In this document: piece by piece, positions 1 to 8,160 of the stretch
Position numbering within the stretch: the first letter of the stretch is position 1
How the letters are laid out: each line of letters opens with the position of its first letter
Assembly: GCF_014202935.1 (NCBI RefSeq)
Contig: NZ_JACHHX010000003.1
Coordinates: 124,001 to 188,000, forward strand
Source: Rehaibacterium terrae
GTDB lineage: Bacteria > Pseudomonadota > Gammaproteobacteria > Xanthomonadales > Xanthomonadaceae
Length of the DNA stretch: 64,000 nt
Reading direction: 5' to 3'
The notes under the pieces: model-generated
What the model saw: only the letters and a program-made list of their open reading frames with translations
What the model was told of the DNA's origin: nothing
Databases searched by the model: none
Translations under genes and position numbers: made by a program

Positions 1-607
1 GGCCGCCCTCGCGGTGCGCCGGCACCACCAGCCGCCGCGCGATCTGGTTGGCGACGGCCGGTCCGTAGTCGCGCCGCACCAGGTGCAGGCACAGGTCGAT
101 GCCGGCCGAGCTGCCGGCGGAGGTGAGCAACTGGCCTTCGTCGACGTAGATCACGCCGGGATCGACCTCGATCCGCGGGTAGCGCGCACGCAGGCGTTCG
201 GCGTGCAGCCAGTGGGTGGTCGCGCGGCGGCCGTCGAGCAGGCCGGTGGCGGCGAGCACGAACACGCCCGAGCAGATCGACAGCAGCCGCGCGCCGCGGG
301 CGTGGGCACGACGCAGCGCGGACAGCAGCGCGGGTGGCGGATCGGTTTCGGGATCGCACCAGCCGGGGATCACGATGGTGTCGGCGCGCGCCAGCGCATT
401 GCGCTGCGGCGCGCAGATGCGGATGCCGCCGGTGGCGCGCAACGGGCCGCTCTGTATCGGATGCACGGCGAAGCGGTACCAGTCCGGGCCCAGTTCGGGG
501 CGCGGCAGGCCGAAGATCTCCACCGCGATGGCGAACTCGAACGTGCACAGCCCGTCGTAGGCGAGCACGGCGACGGTGTGCGGCGGTCTGTCGGTGCGGC
601 GTGGCAT
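1..607 (-). CDS. ftrA: FtrA/GlxA-like AraC-family transcriptional regulator, N-terminal part (cut by window start)
   Basis: Translating the minus strand from the ATG at 607 gives an open frame to the window edge. The protein opens with a DJ-1/PfpI (class I glutamine amidotransferase-like) domain: VAVLAYDGLCTFEFAIA near the start, then the nucleophile-elbow motif LLSICSGVFVLAATGLLDG and RRATTHWLHAERLRARYP. These are hallmarks of GlxA/FtrA regulators. The C-terminal AraC helix-turn-helix should lie outside the window; the last visible residues (RRLVVPAHREGG) lead into it in relatives. It faces DUF1272 and rhodanese genes across a 92-bp gap, and FtrA-type regulators are often found beside a rhodanese gene. 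Its effector is unknown. Confidence 0.85.
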   Translation of the reverse strand, partial: MPRRTDRPPHTVAVLAYDGLCTFEFAIAVEIFGLPRPELGPDWYRFAVHPIQSGPLRATGGIRICAPQRNALARADTIVIPGWCDPETDPPPALLSALRRAHARGARLLSICSGVFVLAATGLLDGRRATTHWLHAERLRARYPRIEVDPGVIYVDEGQLLTSAGSSAGIDLCLHLVRRDYGPAVANQIARRLVVPAHREGG

Positions 608-699
608 TGGCGGAATATTGATCCTTGTCGGCGATTACGCCAATGGCCCGTTCGTCATGGCGGCGCGACACTGGCCTGGTCCGCTACGCGAGGTATCCG

Positions 700-942
700 A
701 TGCTCCAGATGCGCCCCAACTGCCAGTGCTGCGACGCCGACCTGCCGCCCGAGTCGGCGCAGGCATGGATCTGCTCGCTGGAATGCACCTACTGCGCCGA
801 CTGCGCGCAGGCCCGGCTCGGCGGCGTCTGCCCCGGCTGCGGCGGCGAGCTGCGGCCCAGGCCGCGCCGCTTGCCGGCGACCGCCGCCAAGTACCCGCCC
901 TCGACCACCCGCCTGTTCACGCCGGAGCGCTGCGCCCGATGA
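700..942 (+). CDS. DUF1272 small zinc-ribbon-like protein
   Basis: An 80-residue protein starting at the ATG at 700. It matches the DUF1272 pattern: MLQMRPNCQCCDADLPP at the N-terminus, then ICSLECTYCADCAQ and GGVCPGCGGELRPRP. Eight or more cysteines in CxxC-like pairs suggest bound zinc, perhaps two ribbons. Its stop overlaps the rhodanese start by four bases (ATGA at 939-942), so the two are translationally coupled. The divergent FtrA-type gene may regulate both. The molecular function of DUF1272 is not established. It is probably cytoplasmic, as no signal peptide is seen. Confidence 0.8.
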   Translation: MLQMRPNCQCCDADLPPESAQAWICSLECTYCADCAQARLGGVCPGCGGELRPRPRRLPATAAKYPPSTTRLFTPERCAR

Positions 943-1333
943 AGACCCTGGTCAACCTCGTCCCGCCCGCCCCGTCCGACCTCGCCGCCGCGCACTACGC
1001 CGGCCGGCTGGCCTTCGAGACCGACTGCGCCGACGTCCACGCCGGCCTGATGCAGCCCGAGCGCGACTTCGTGCTGCTCGACGTGCGCTCGCCCGAGCTG
1101 TACGCGCGCGGCCACCTGCCGGGCGCGGTGAATCTGCCGCACGGCAGATCGGCGCGGAGACGCTGGCGGCGTTCCCGCCGGCGACGGTGTTCGTCACCTA
1201 CTGCGCCGGGCCGCACTGCAACGGCTCGACCAAGGCGGCGCTGAAGATCGCCCGGCTGGGACGGCCGGTGAAGGAGATGATCGGCGGTGTGACCGGCTGG
1301 CTCGACGAGGGCTTCGCGCTCGCGGGCGGCTGA
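939..1333 (+). pseudogene. Rhodanese-like protein gene broken by a one-base deletion
   Basis: The gene starts at ATG 939 (MKTLVNLVPPAPSDLAAAHY) and reads a rhodanese fold with FVLLDVRSPELYARGHLPGAVNLPHG. It then loses frame at about 1143-1145. The rest continues one frame over as QIGAETLAAFPPATVFVTYC, GPHCNGSTKAALKIA and GGVTGWLDEGFAL, ending at 1333. Adding one C (CAC GGC CAG instead of CAC GGCAG) restores one continuous protein of about 131 residues. The presumed active cysteine (VTYCAGPHC) lies downstream of the break. Either this is a recent pseudogene or it is a sequencing/assembly error in a GC-rich run. The family moves sulfane sulfur or acts as a single-domain sulfurtransferase. Confidence 0.8.
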
Positions 1334-1348
1334 GGCGGGGCCGGTGGC

Positions 1349-2134
1349 TCAGCGCACCTGCGCGGCGTGCTCGCGGGCGACCAGCCAGTCGACGGTGCGC
1401 AGCATGCCTTCCAGGCCGCCCTCGCGGGTCGCCATCACCTTGTACTTGCCGGCGACCACGAAGGTCGGCGTGGCCTCGATGCCCCAGCGCTGCAGCAGCT
1501 GCTGCGAGCGGGCGATCTTCGCATTGACCGCGAACGAGTCCATGGTCGAGGCGAACACCGCCGGGTCGACGCCGTGGCGGCCGTACCACTGGGCGATACG
1601 CGGCGCGGCGTCGGCGGTCATCGGCAGGCTGCGCTCGACGTGGATGGCGTGGAACAGGGCGTCGTGGGTGGCGTCGAGCACGCCCATCGCCTCGGCGGTG
1701 TAGAAGGCACGGGCATAGGGCGTCCAGAAGCCGCCGAACGCGGCCGGCACGTAGACGAAATTGACGTGCGCCGGGAGGCGCTTCTTCCACGCGTTGACGT
1801 GCGGCTGCAGGTTGGCGCAGTGGATGCAGGTGTAGCCGAACACCTCGGCGACCTCGACCTTGCCGGCGACCGGCTGCGCCGGCATGGCCGGCTCGATGCG
1901 GGTGTAGTCGACGCCCTCGACCGGGGCCGGGCCGGGCGGCGGCGCGGTGGCTTCGGCGGTCGGCGTGGCCGATGCGGCGGTGTCCTCGGCGGCGGGCGCA
2001 TCGGCGGACGGTGCCGCGGTGTCGCCGGTGTCGGCGGCTGGCGCGGCGGCCGGCGTGCCGGCGGTGTCCGGCGATTGGCCGCCGCAGGCGGCGAGCAGGG
2101 CGAGGGTCAGGGCGAGGGCGAGGCTGCGCAGCAT
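1349..2134 (-). CDS. dsbA: Thiol:disulfide interchange protein DsbA family, predicted lipoprotein
   Basis: A 261-residue exported thioredoxin-fold protein. The N-terminus (MLRSLALALTLALLAACGG) is a signal peptide ending in a lipobox (LAAC). A low-complexity Ala/Pro/Thr/Asp linker of about 50 residues follows, then the DsbA domain. The active site is CIHC (FGYTCIHCANLQPHV), where the common form is CPHC. A helical insertion follows (AFYTAEAMGVLDATHDALF), and the cis-proline loop reads EATPTFVVAGKYKV. The family oxidises cysteine pairs in periplasmic proteins. The lipobox suggests this copy is anchored to a membrane rather than soluble. It is convergent with the rhodanese gene, and priA lies 129 bp upstream on the same strand. 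Confidence 0.85.
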   Translation of the reverse strand: MLRSLALALTLALLAACGGQSPDTAGTPAAAPAADTGDTAAPSADAPAAEDTAASATPTAEATAPPPGPAPVEGVDYTRIEPAMPAQPVAGKVEVAEVFGYTCIHCANLQPHVNAWKKRLPAHVNFVYVPAAFGGFWTPYARAFYTAEAMGVLDATHDALFHAIHVERSLPMTADAAPRIAQWYGRHGVDPAVFASTMDSFAVNAKIARSQQLLQRWGIEATPTFVVAGKYKVMATREGGLEGMLRTVDWLVAREHAAQVR

Positions 2135-2263
2135 GGGCGTGCGTTCCGGAAAGCGGGAGCCGGAAGCTTACGGCAAGCGCGCGGGTGCTTCATGCGTGCC
2201 GGGTCGGCGCTCGCGGCGCATGCCGCTCCTGCGCGCGGAGCCGCGCGGCAAACCGCGAGCGCG

Positions 2264-4456
2264 TCAGTACAGATCCAGCGGATCGACATCCAGCGACCAG
2301 CGCACCCGGCGCGCTTCCGGCAGCGCATACAGCCGCGGCACGCCGGCGTGCAGCCGTGCCTGCAGCGCCGGCCGCAGCGGTGCGGACAGCAGCAGCTGGC
2401 CGCGGTGGCGGCCGGCGCGGCGCGCCATCGGCGCCGGCAGCGGGCCGTGCAGGGCGACCGTCTCGTCGCCCGCCAGCGCCGCGCGGGCGGCGCGCAGGAA
2501 GGCCGTCACCGCGCCCTCGTCCGGCGCCTCGGCGCGCAGCAGCGCCAGGTGCGCGAACGGCGGGAAGCCGGCCGCCTCGCGCTGCGCCAGTTCGAGCGCG
2601 GCGAAGGCGGGGTAGCCGCCGGCCAGCAGGGTGGTCAGCAGTGGGTGCTCGGGGTGGTGCGTCTGCAGGATCACCTCGCCCGCCGCCTGGGCGCGGCCGG
2701 CGCGGCCGGCGACCTGGATCAGCAGCTGCGCCAGCCGCTCCGGCGCGCGGAAGTCGGCGCTGAACAGGCCCTCGTCGATGCCGACCACGCACACCAGGGT
2801 CAGCCGCGGCAGGTCGTGGCCCTTGGCGAGGATCTGGGTGCCGACCAGCAGGCCGGGGCCGTCGCCGAGCGTGGCCAGGTGTTTCTCCACCGCGTCGCGG
2901 TGGCGGGTGGTTTCGCGGTCCACGCGCACCAGCGGGTAATCCGGGAAGCGCGCGGCCAGCGCGTCCTCGATCCGCTCGGTGCCGGCGCCCTGCGGCTGCA
3001 GGGCCAGGCTGGCGCAGGCGGGGCAGGCCGGCGGCACGCTTTGGCGTGCGCCGCAGTGGTGGCAGATCAGCCGACGGCCGCGGCCATGCACGGTCATCGG
3101 CGCGTCGCAGCGGCGGCATTGCGCGCTCCAGCCGCAGTCGTGGCAGAGCAGCACCGGCGCGTAGCCGCGGCGGTTCTTGAAGACGAGCACCTGCTCGCCA
3201 CGGCGCAGGCGGGTGTCGATGGCGGCGAGCAGTTCCTCGGACAGGCCGGCGTCGAGCTTGCGCTTGCGGATGTCGAGCACGCGCACCGATGGCGGCCTGG
3301 CCTCGCCGGCGCGCTGGCGCAGCGACAAGTGGCCGTAGCGGCCGGCGTGGGCGTGGTGCAGCGATTCGAGCGAAGGCGTGGCGCTGCCCAGCAGCACCGG
3401 CACGCCCAGCGCCTTGCCGCGCACCAGCGCCAGGTCGCGTGCGGAGTAGCGCAAGCCGTCCTGCTGCTTGTAGCTGCCGTCGTGCTCCTCATCGACGACG
3501 ATCAGCCCGGCCTCGGGCAGCGGGCAGAAGATCGCCGAGCGGGTGCCGACCAGCACCCGCGCCTGCCCGCGCCACATCGCCGCCCACACGCGGGCGCGCT
3601 CGCCGTCGGCCAGGCCCGAGTGCAGCGCGTGCACCGGCACGCCCAGGCGGGCGCGGAAGCGGCGCAGGGTCTGCGGGGTCAGGCCGATCTCCGGCACCAG
3701 TACCAGCGCCTGCCGGCCGCGTCGCAGGGTGTCGGCGATGGCTTCCAGGTAGACCTCGGTCTTGCCGCTGCCGGTGACGCCCTCCAGCAGCAGCGGGCGG
3801 AAGCGGCCGAACGCGGCGGTGATCTCCGCGACCGCCGCGCGCTGGGCCCCGTTCAGGGCCGGACCGGGCGTCGCCTCGGCCACCGCGTGCCGCGGCGGCA
3901 GCGCCACCCGTTCGACGTAGCCGCGCCTGGCCAGCGCGCGCATCACCGGACGCCAGTCGTCGGATTCGAGATCGAGCCGGTCTTCGGCCACCACACCCTC
4001 GCGCAGGCGCTCGGCGATCCGGCGCGGGCGGCTGTGCGGGCGCAGCCCGGCCAGACCGGTGCGGCCGGCCTCGGTCAGCGTCCAGCCGTGGGCACAGGTG
4101 TCGGGCAGCGGCTGGCCGGCACGCAGCGCAGTCGGCAGGGCGGTGGCCAACACCTGGCCGAGCGGCTCGTGGTAATAGCGCGCGGCCCAGCGCAGGCTGT
4201 CGAGCAGTTCGCCGGCCAGCAGCGGCTCGGGGTCGAGCCGGGCGAGCGCCGCTTTCAGCTCGGGCGCGTCGTCGCCGGCCGGGCCGGTCTCGGCGACCAC
4301 GCCGACCAGCTCGCGGCGGCCGAACGGCACCCGCACCCGGCAGCCGATCCAGTCCGCGTCGGCGCGCCCGCCAGCCGGCGGCAGGTAGTCGAACAGGCGC
4401 GGCAAGGGCACCGGCAGGGCGACACGCAGCACCGGTGCAGCGGAAGGGGTGGGCAT
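2264..4456 (-). CDS. priA: Primosomal replication protein N' (PriA helicase)
   Basis: A 730-residue SF2 helicase that restarts stalled replication forks. The N-terminal 3'-DNA-binding domain (residues about 1-100, LPRLFDYLPPAGG) is followed by a winged helix. The motor has a Walker A in LLLEGVTGSGKTEVYLEAI, Walker B/DEEH in LIVVDEEHDGSYKQ, and motif III at LLGSATPSLESL. The zinc-binding insert carries CHDCGWSAQCRRCD, CHHCG and CPACASL, the expected paired cysteines. The late helicase motif VQAGRAGR-like QVAGRAGRAQ is present. Length fits the family. The gene is divergent from the sigma-like gene at 5002 across a 545-bp region containing DnaA boxes. Confidence 0.97.
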   Translation of the reverse strand: MPTPSAAPVLRVALPVPLPRLFDYLPPAGGRADADWIGCRVRVPFGRRELVGVVAETGPAGDDAPELKAALARLDPEPLLAGELLDSLRWAARYYHEPLGQVLATALPTALRAGQPLPDTCAHGWTLTEAGRTGLAGLRPHSRPRRIAERLREGVVAEDRLDLESDDWRPVMRALARRGYVERVALPPRHAVAEATPGPALNGAQRAAVAEITAAFGRFRPLLLEGVTGSGKTEVYLEAIADTLRRGRQALVLVPEIGLTPQTLRRFRARLGVPVHALHSGLADGERARVWAAMWRGQARVLVGTRSAIFCPLPEAGLIVVDEEHDGSYKQQDGLRYSARDLALVRGKALGVPVLLGSATPSLESLHHAHAGRYGHLSLRQRAGEARPPSVRVLDIRKRKLDAGLSEELLAAIDTRLRRGEQVLVFKNRRGYAPVLLCHDCGWSAQCRRCDAPMTVHGRGRRLICHHCGARQSVPPACPACASLALQPQGAGTERIEDALAARFPDYPLVRVDRETTRHRDAVEKHLATLGDGPGLLVGTQILAKGHDLPRLTLVCVVGIDEGLFSADFRAPERLAQLLIQVAGRAGRAQAAGEVILQTHHPEHPLLTTLLAGGYPAFAALELAQREAAGFPPFAHLALLRAEAPDEGAVTAFLRAARAALAGDETVALHGPLPAPMARRAGRHRGQLLLSAPLRPALQARLHAGVPRLYALPEARRVRWSLDVDPLDLY

Positions 4457-5001
4457 GAGGGCAGTCTATGCAGCGGTCCGGTCGCCCGCCAGCCCGGCCG
4501 GACGGCGCGTTGGTGACGGTTTCCCGACAGTCTGGATCGAGCCGCTGGCGGCTACGGATGAGACTTACCGGACAAAGCTGTTCCGTTCGTGACAAAGCGG
4601 ACGTAAGGCGCCGTCTTCAATCGGAAAAAACCCTTATCCACACGATCTGTGGATAAGTTTGTGGAAGATCGGCGGGGCAGGTGCCCCTATCTGTGGCGGC
4701 TATGGCTTCTGTGACGAGTTGGTGATTTTTTAACCACAGTGTCATATGTCTTGAAATTCAATGGGTTAGTTAATGCCTGAGGCGCTCCGGCAGTCCTGTT
4801 CAGGGCGATGACAGGATCGTGAAACATCGCCGGCTGGTGCTGTGCACAACGCCTGCCGCTGCAGGCCTTGCGGCAAGGGGTGGAGCGACAGGATCCCGGC
4901 AGGTCAAGCGTTTCACGGCGGCGGCCCGCCGGACCGGTCCACCCTGCCCAGGGCGGACCGACAGCGCCTAGAATCCGGGCTCACGTCTGTTTCCCTGCGC
5001 C
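4457..5001. other. 545-bp intergenic region between priA and the sigma-like gene, with DnaA boxes and an AT-rich tract
   Basis: No coding frame is convincing here. The region holds two perfect DnaA boxes facing each other (4634-4642 and 4648-4656). Two near-boxes with one mismatch each lie at 4730-4738 (TTAACCACA) and 4841-4849 (TGTGCACAA). An AT-rich stretch, unusual in this genome, runs from about 4721 to 4780. A -10-like TAGAAT lies at 4969-4974, 27 bp before the next ATG. It serves at least as the divergent promoter region of priA and the 5002 gene. Confidence 0.6.
4633..4657. promoter_or_regulatory. Paired inverted DnaA boxes
   Basis: CTTATCCACA and its exact reverse complement flank a 5-bp spacer (CGATC), making a dyad with 10-bp arms. 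Both 9-mers match the TTATNCACA DnaA-box consensus exactly. A perfect box twice in 25 bp is not expected by chance in DNA this GC-rich. The site may be part of an origin or a DnaA-controlled regulatory site. Confidence 0.65.
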
Positions 5002-5856
5002 ATGCCCGGCTCCACCTCCCCCCCTTCGCCTGCGGCACTGCAGGCTTTCCTGCGCGGCATCGAGCGGCGCGCCTTCGTGCTTGCCGAGGCCCAGTGCGGC
5101 GATCCCGCCCTGGCCCGGGCCGCGCTGGCGGCGAGCTGCGCCCGGCTGCGGCACGAGGCGGCGGCGTTGCCGCTGCGCGAGTGGCCGTTGCGCTTCTGGG
5201 CCGGGCTGATTGCGCGACCGGAGCTGCGCGACTTCCGGCTGCCGCGCCGGCCGTTGCCTGGACAGGCCGCCTTGGCGGCTCTCTCGCCGGGCGCGCGTGC
5301 CGCGCTGCTGCTGCGGCTGGCCGCCGGCCTGGACCTGCCGCATGTCGCGGCGGTGCTCGGCGTCTCCGAATCGGCGGCGCGGTTGGCGCTGGCGCGCGCC
5401 GTGCGTGCGCTGGGCGCGGACGATGCCGGTGCGGGCGCGGCGTTGCGCGTGCTCGATGCCGCCCTGCATGCCCGCGTGCGCGACCTCCCCGAGGCCGAGC
5501 GTGCCCGGCTGGCCGAGCTGCGCGAGCGCAGTCTGCACGGCGAGGTCGCGGCGGCGACGGGCACGCCTCGCCAGGAACCGCCGCCGCGTCTGTTGCGCTG
5601 GCTGTGGGGCGCGCTGGCGCTGGTGACGGTGCTGTTGCTCGGTACCTTCCTGTGGCCGCCGGCCGGCGAATCGCTGGCGCCGGGCGAGAGCCGGCCGCTG
5701 CCGGAGGCCGCCGTGCCGGCGCTGTCGCCGGAGTCCGCCGCCCTGGCCAGTCCGGATTTCGAACTGCTGGCCGATCCCGAGGGACAGGCGCTGGCCCTGG
5801 ATCTGGCCTTCTACGCCTGGCTGGCGGCGCAGGACGGGGGTGCCGATGCGCGCTGA
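5002..5856 (+). CDS. Degenerate ECF-like sigma factor fused to a membrane-anchored C-terminus (DUF3619-like)
   Basis: A 284-residue protein. Residues about 15-75 loosely resemble ECF region 2 but are eroded. Residues 91-139 (LSPGARAALLLRLAAGLDLP, then HVAAVLGVSESAARLALARA) form a clear sigma region 4 helix-turn-helix. After a helical stretch (ALHARVRDLPEAERARLAEL), one transmembrane segment follows at about 198-218 (LRWLWGALALVTVLLLGTFL). A Pro/Glu-rich tail ends in DFELLADPEGQALALDLAFY. In many proteobacteria sigma, DUF3619 and DUF3106 are separate adjacent genes; here the first two look fused. DUF3106 follows with an 11-bp overlap. The region 4 call is good. The DUF3619 relationship is inference from context and pattern. 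Confidence 0.7.
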   Translation: MPGSTSPPSPAALQAFLRGIERRAFVLAEAQCGDPALARAALAASCARLRHEAAALPLREWPLRFWAGLIARPELRDFRLPRRPLPGQAALAALSPGARAALLLRLAAGLDLPHVAAVLGVSESAARLALARAVRALGADDAGAGAALRVLDAALHARVRDLPEAERARLAELRERSLHGEVAAATGTPRQEPPPRLLRWLWGALALVTVLLLGTFLWPPAGESLAPGESRPLPEAAVPALSPESAALASPDFELLADPEGQALALDLAFYAWLAAQDGGADAR

Positions 5857-6511
5857 GCATCATCGCCTCGGTCGCCTGCTGGCCTGGCTGCTGCTGCCGG
5901 CGCTGGCGCTGGCCGCGCCCCCCACCCTCGACCCGGCGCTACGCGAACTGCTCGCGCCCTGGCTGGCGCGCTGGGACAGCCTGGACGCGGGCGCCCGCGC
6001 GCGCCTGCAAGGCAATGCCCGGCGCTGGCTGGCGCTGGACGAGGCCGGGCGCATCGACTTCCTCGCCCGGGTCGCCGCCTGGGAGGCGCTGCCGCCGGCC
6101 GAGCGTGCGCGTCGACGCGAGGCGTATGCGGCCTGGCGCAGCCTGGAGGCCGGCGAGCGCGCCGCGGTCGCCGCCGCCGCGGCGCGCTACGCCGCGGCCA
6201 CGCCGGAGCGGCAGGCGGCCTGGCGCGAAGCCTTCGACGCGCTCGATCTCGACGTTCGCCGCGCCTGGCTGCTCGGCCCGGAGGCCGGGCGCGACTTCAT
6301 CCGGCTGCGGCCCCTGTTCGCCTTCGTCCCGCCCGAAGAGCACGCGGCGACGCAGGCCCTGCTGCGCAGTCTCACGCCGGCCGCGCGCGAGGACCTGATC
6401 GTGCTGCTGCGCCGGCTGCCACCGGCCGAGTGGGACGCGTTGCGGCGCGAGCTGGTCGCCCTGCCCGAGACGCAGCGCGCGGCGCGGCTGCGGGCGCGTC
6501 TGGCCGACTAG
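5846..6511 (+). CDS. DUF3106 domain-containing exported protein
   Basis: A 221-residue protein starting at ATG 5846; a GTG at 5840 in the same frame is the alternative. The signal peptide ends near LPALALAAPPTLDP. The body is Arg/Ala/Glu-rich and helical, with repeated W..L...ER.R motifs (WLALDEAGRIDFLARVAAWE, LPPAERARRREAYAAW) as in DUF3106. It overlaps the sigma/membrane fusion gene by 11 bp, so the two are probably one transcriptional and functional unit, perhaps in envelope signalling. The function of DUF3106 is not established. A periplasmic location is inferred from the signal peptide. Confidence 0.75.
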   Translation: MRAEHHRLGRLLAWLLLPALALAAPPTLDPALRELLAPWLARWDSLDAGARARLQGNARRWLALDEAGRIDFLARVAAWEALPPAERARRREAYAAWRSLEAGERAAVAAAAARYAAATPERQAAWREAFDALDLDVRRAWLLGPEAGRDFIRLRPLFAFVPPEEHAATQALLRSLTPAAREDLIVLLRRLPPAEWDALRRELVALPETQRAARLRARLAD

Positions 6512-6557
6512 CCGCTCCCTCCGGGCGTGCCTCGGATTCGGACCGGAGCAACCGGTC

Positions 6558-6872
6558 TCAGTGGGCCGCGATCGAGCGCAGCACCCGGCGGCTGGCGCGG
6601 AAGCGGCCGGCGAACCGGCGTTCGCCCTCGGCGCGCATGCGCGGGGCGTGTTCGCGCAGGTAGGTCTCGAGGGCAGCCTGGTCGAGCACCCGGTAGCGCA
6701 CGCAGATGGCGAACTGGCCGGCCGGCGGCGGCGGGTCGAGCACGTCGTAGAGCACGGCCGAGGTGAAACCGGGCAGCGCGCGCATGGCGCGGATGTGTTC
6801 GTCGAGCCAGGCCCGGTACTCGGCCTCGATGGCGCGGTCGACCGACAGGGACACTTCGTAGATCACAGCCAT
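6558..6872 (-). CDS. DUF4286 family protein
   Basis: A 104-residue protein from ATG 6872. MAVIYEVSLSVDRAIEAEYR, WLDEHIRAMRALPGF and FAICVRYRVLDQAALETYL show the alternating strand/helix pattern of DUF4286, a small ferredoxin-like/EthD-like alpha-beta barrel family. Its start overlaps the end of the upstream DUF3667 gene by 10 bp (6863-6872), so the two are co-translated. No catalytic residues are known. It is probably a cytoplasmic small dimer. Confidence 0.7.
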   Translation of the reverse strand: MAVIYEVSLSVDRAIEAEYRAWLDEHIRAMRALPGFTSAVLYDVLDPPPPAGQFAICVRYRVLDQAALETYLREHAPRMRAEGERRFAGRFRASRRVLRSIAAH

Positions 6873-8032
6873 ACGATCGCCGCCATCACGGTGAGCACCA
6901 CGCCGGTGGTCAGCATGCTCAGGTAAACGATGCCGATGACGGCGAACTTGAGCAGGGTCATCAACCAGCCTTGCCGGTAGACACGCTTCTGGGTCAACAG
7001 CAGATACAGCGGCATCCACGCCGCCAGCGCCACCTCCAGCCAGCCGAAGACGGCCTGCCCGGTCCACTCGCGCAGCGCGTCGAGCACCAGGATCAGCAGC
7101 AGCGCCATGCTCAGGAAGGCGTGGCTGTGCAGCGCCACGATCAGGTGCTCCATGTACAGCCGGCGCTTGAACAGGTAGGCGAATTTCAGCAGCAGCGCGA
7201 ACAGCGGCAGCAGGATGAAGAACGTGGTCGGCAGGGCGCCGAGAATCGCGTCCTTGAGCAGGTTGGGCTCCTCCTGCACGCGTGCGATGTTCTTCTGGCC
7301 GCGTTCGATCTGCCGGTTGAGCCAGTCGTTGCCGGCATCGGGCAGCCACGGCAGCCGCACCGGGTTGGTTTCGCGATCCCAGGGCAGGCCGCCGCCGAAG
7401 CGGATCTGCGGCGGTCCGGACGAGTGCGCCGTGGCCGGCGCCGCGGCATCGACCTCGCCGCGCTCGATCTGTGCGATGCGCCGGCGCGCCTCGGCGACCA
7501 CACCGGCGCGCGCACCCTCGATGCCGGCGCGGGCGGCGATCGCCGCCGGGCCGTCGAGCTCGGCCAGACGTTCGTCGAGATGGGCGAGGATGGCGTCGCG
7601 GCGGCGCTCGACCTCGTCCACGGTGGTGGCGTCGCCGATGCGCTCGCCGTCGATGCTGAAACCGGCGCTGTCGCCGGTCTGGATGACCGCGCCGTTGCCG
7701 TCGTCGACATCGAATGAGAGCTGGGCGAGCAGGAAGGCGATGACCGTGATGAAGAAGAACAGCCGGAACGGGCTGACGTAGCGCACCCGCCGCCCGGCCA
7801 GATACTCGTTGCTGAGGTGGCCGGGACGGAACACCAGCGGCAGCAGCGTGCGCCAGAGCCGGTTGTCGTACTCGAAGACGGTGTCGAGGACATCGCCGAT
7901 CAGGCTGCCGAAATGGCGCACCGCGCCCTTCACCGGCTGGCCGCAGGCGTGGCAGTGCGGGCCGTGCAGCGCGACGCCGCAGTTCTGGCAGCGGCCGGGG
8001 TCGCCGGCGGGCGCGGTGGCGGTGGCGGTCAT
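6863..8032 (-). CDS. DUF3667 membrane protein with N-terminal zinc ribbon
   Basis: A 389-residue protein from the ATG at 8032 (MTATATAPAGDP), chosen because the family's zinc ribbon follows at once: CQNCGVALHGPHCHACGQPV. The conserved block FGSLIGDVLDTVFEYDNRLW, FRPGHLSNEYLAGRRVRYV, SPFRLFFFITVIAF holds the first membrane segment. A soluble, charged middle region (residues about 105-240) follows, then several C-terminal membrane segments. This layout is typical of DUF3667, whose function is unknown. It is the first gene of a two-gene unit with DUF4286 and is divergent from the MATE exporter. Confidence 0.75.
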   Translation of the reverse strand: MTATATAPAGDPGRCQNCGVALHGPHCHACGQPVKGAVRHFGSLIGDVLDTVFEYDNRLWRTLLPLVFRPGHLSNEYLAGRRVRYVSPFRLFFFITVIAFLLAQLSFDVDDGNGAVIQTGDSAGFSIDGERIGDATTVDEVERRRDAILAHLDERLAELDGPAAIAARAGIEGARAGVVAEARRRIAQIERGEVDAAAPATAHSSGPPQIRFGGGLPWDRETNPVRLPWLPDAGNDWLNRQIERGQKNIARVQEEPNLLKDAILGALPTTFFILLPLFALLLKFAYLFKRRLYMEHLIVALHSHAFLSMALLLILVLDALREWTGQAVFGWLEVALAAWMPLYLLLTQKRVYRQGWLMTLLKFAVIGIVYLSMLTTGVVLTVMAAIVWL

Positions 8033-8160
8033 GCGTCGGATCCCCGGGACAGACTGTCGCCGGACGCCGCGCGCCCGGTCGCTGCGGCTAAGATACTGCA
8101 CCGGCCGGGTGGCGGGACGCGTGCCGTCAGTCCCGTCGCCGTCCGCCCGATCGCGCTCCC

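Noticed and set aside
1367-4516. A 1049-codon open frame on the + strand opposite dsbA and priA
   Set aside because: It is antisense to two well-supported genes and its translation is Gln/Arg/Ala/Gly-rich low-complexity sequence, typical of shadow frames in very GC-rich DNA.
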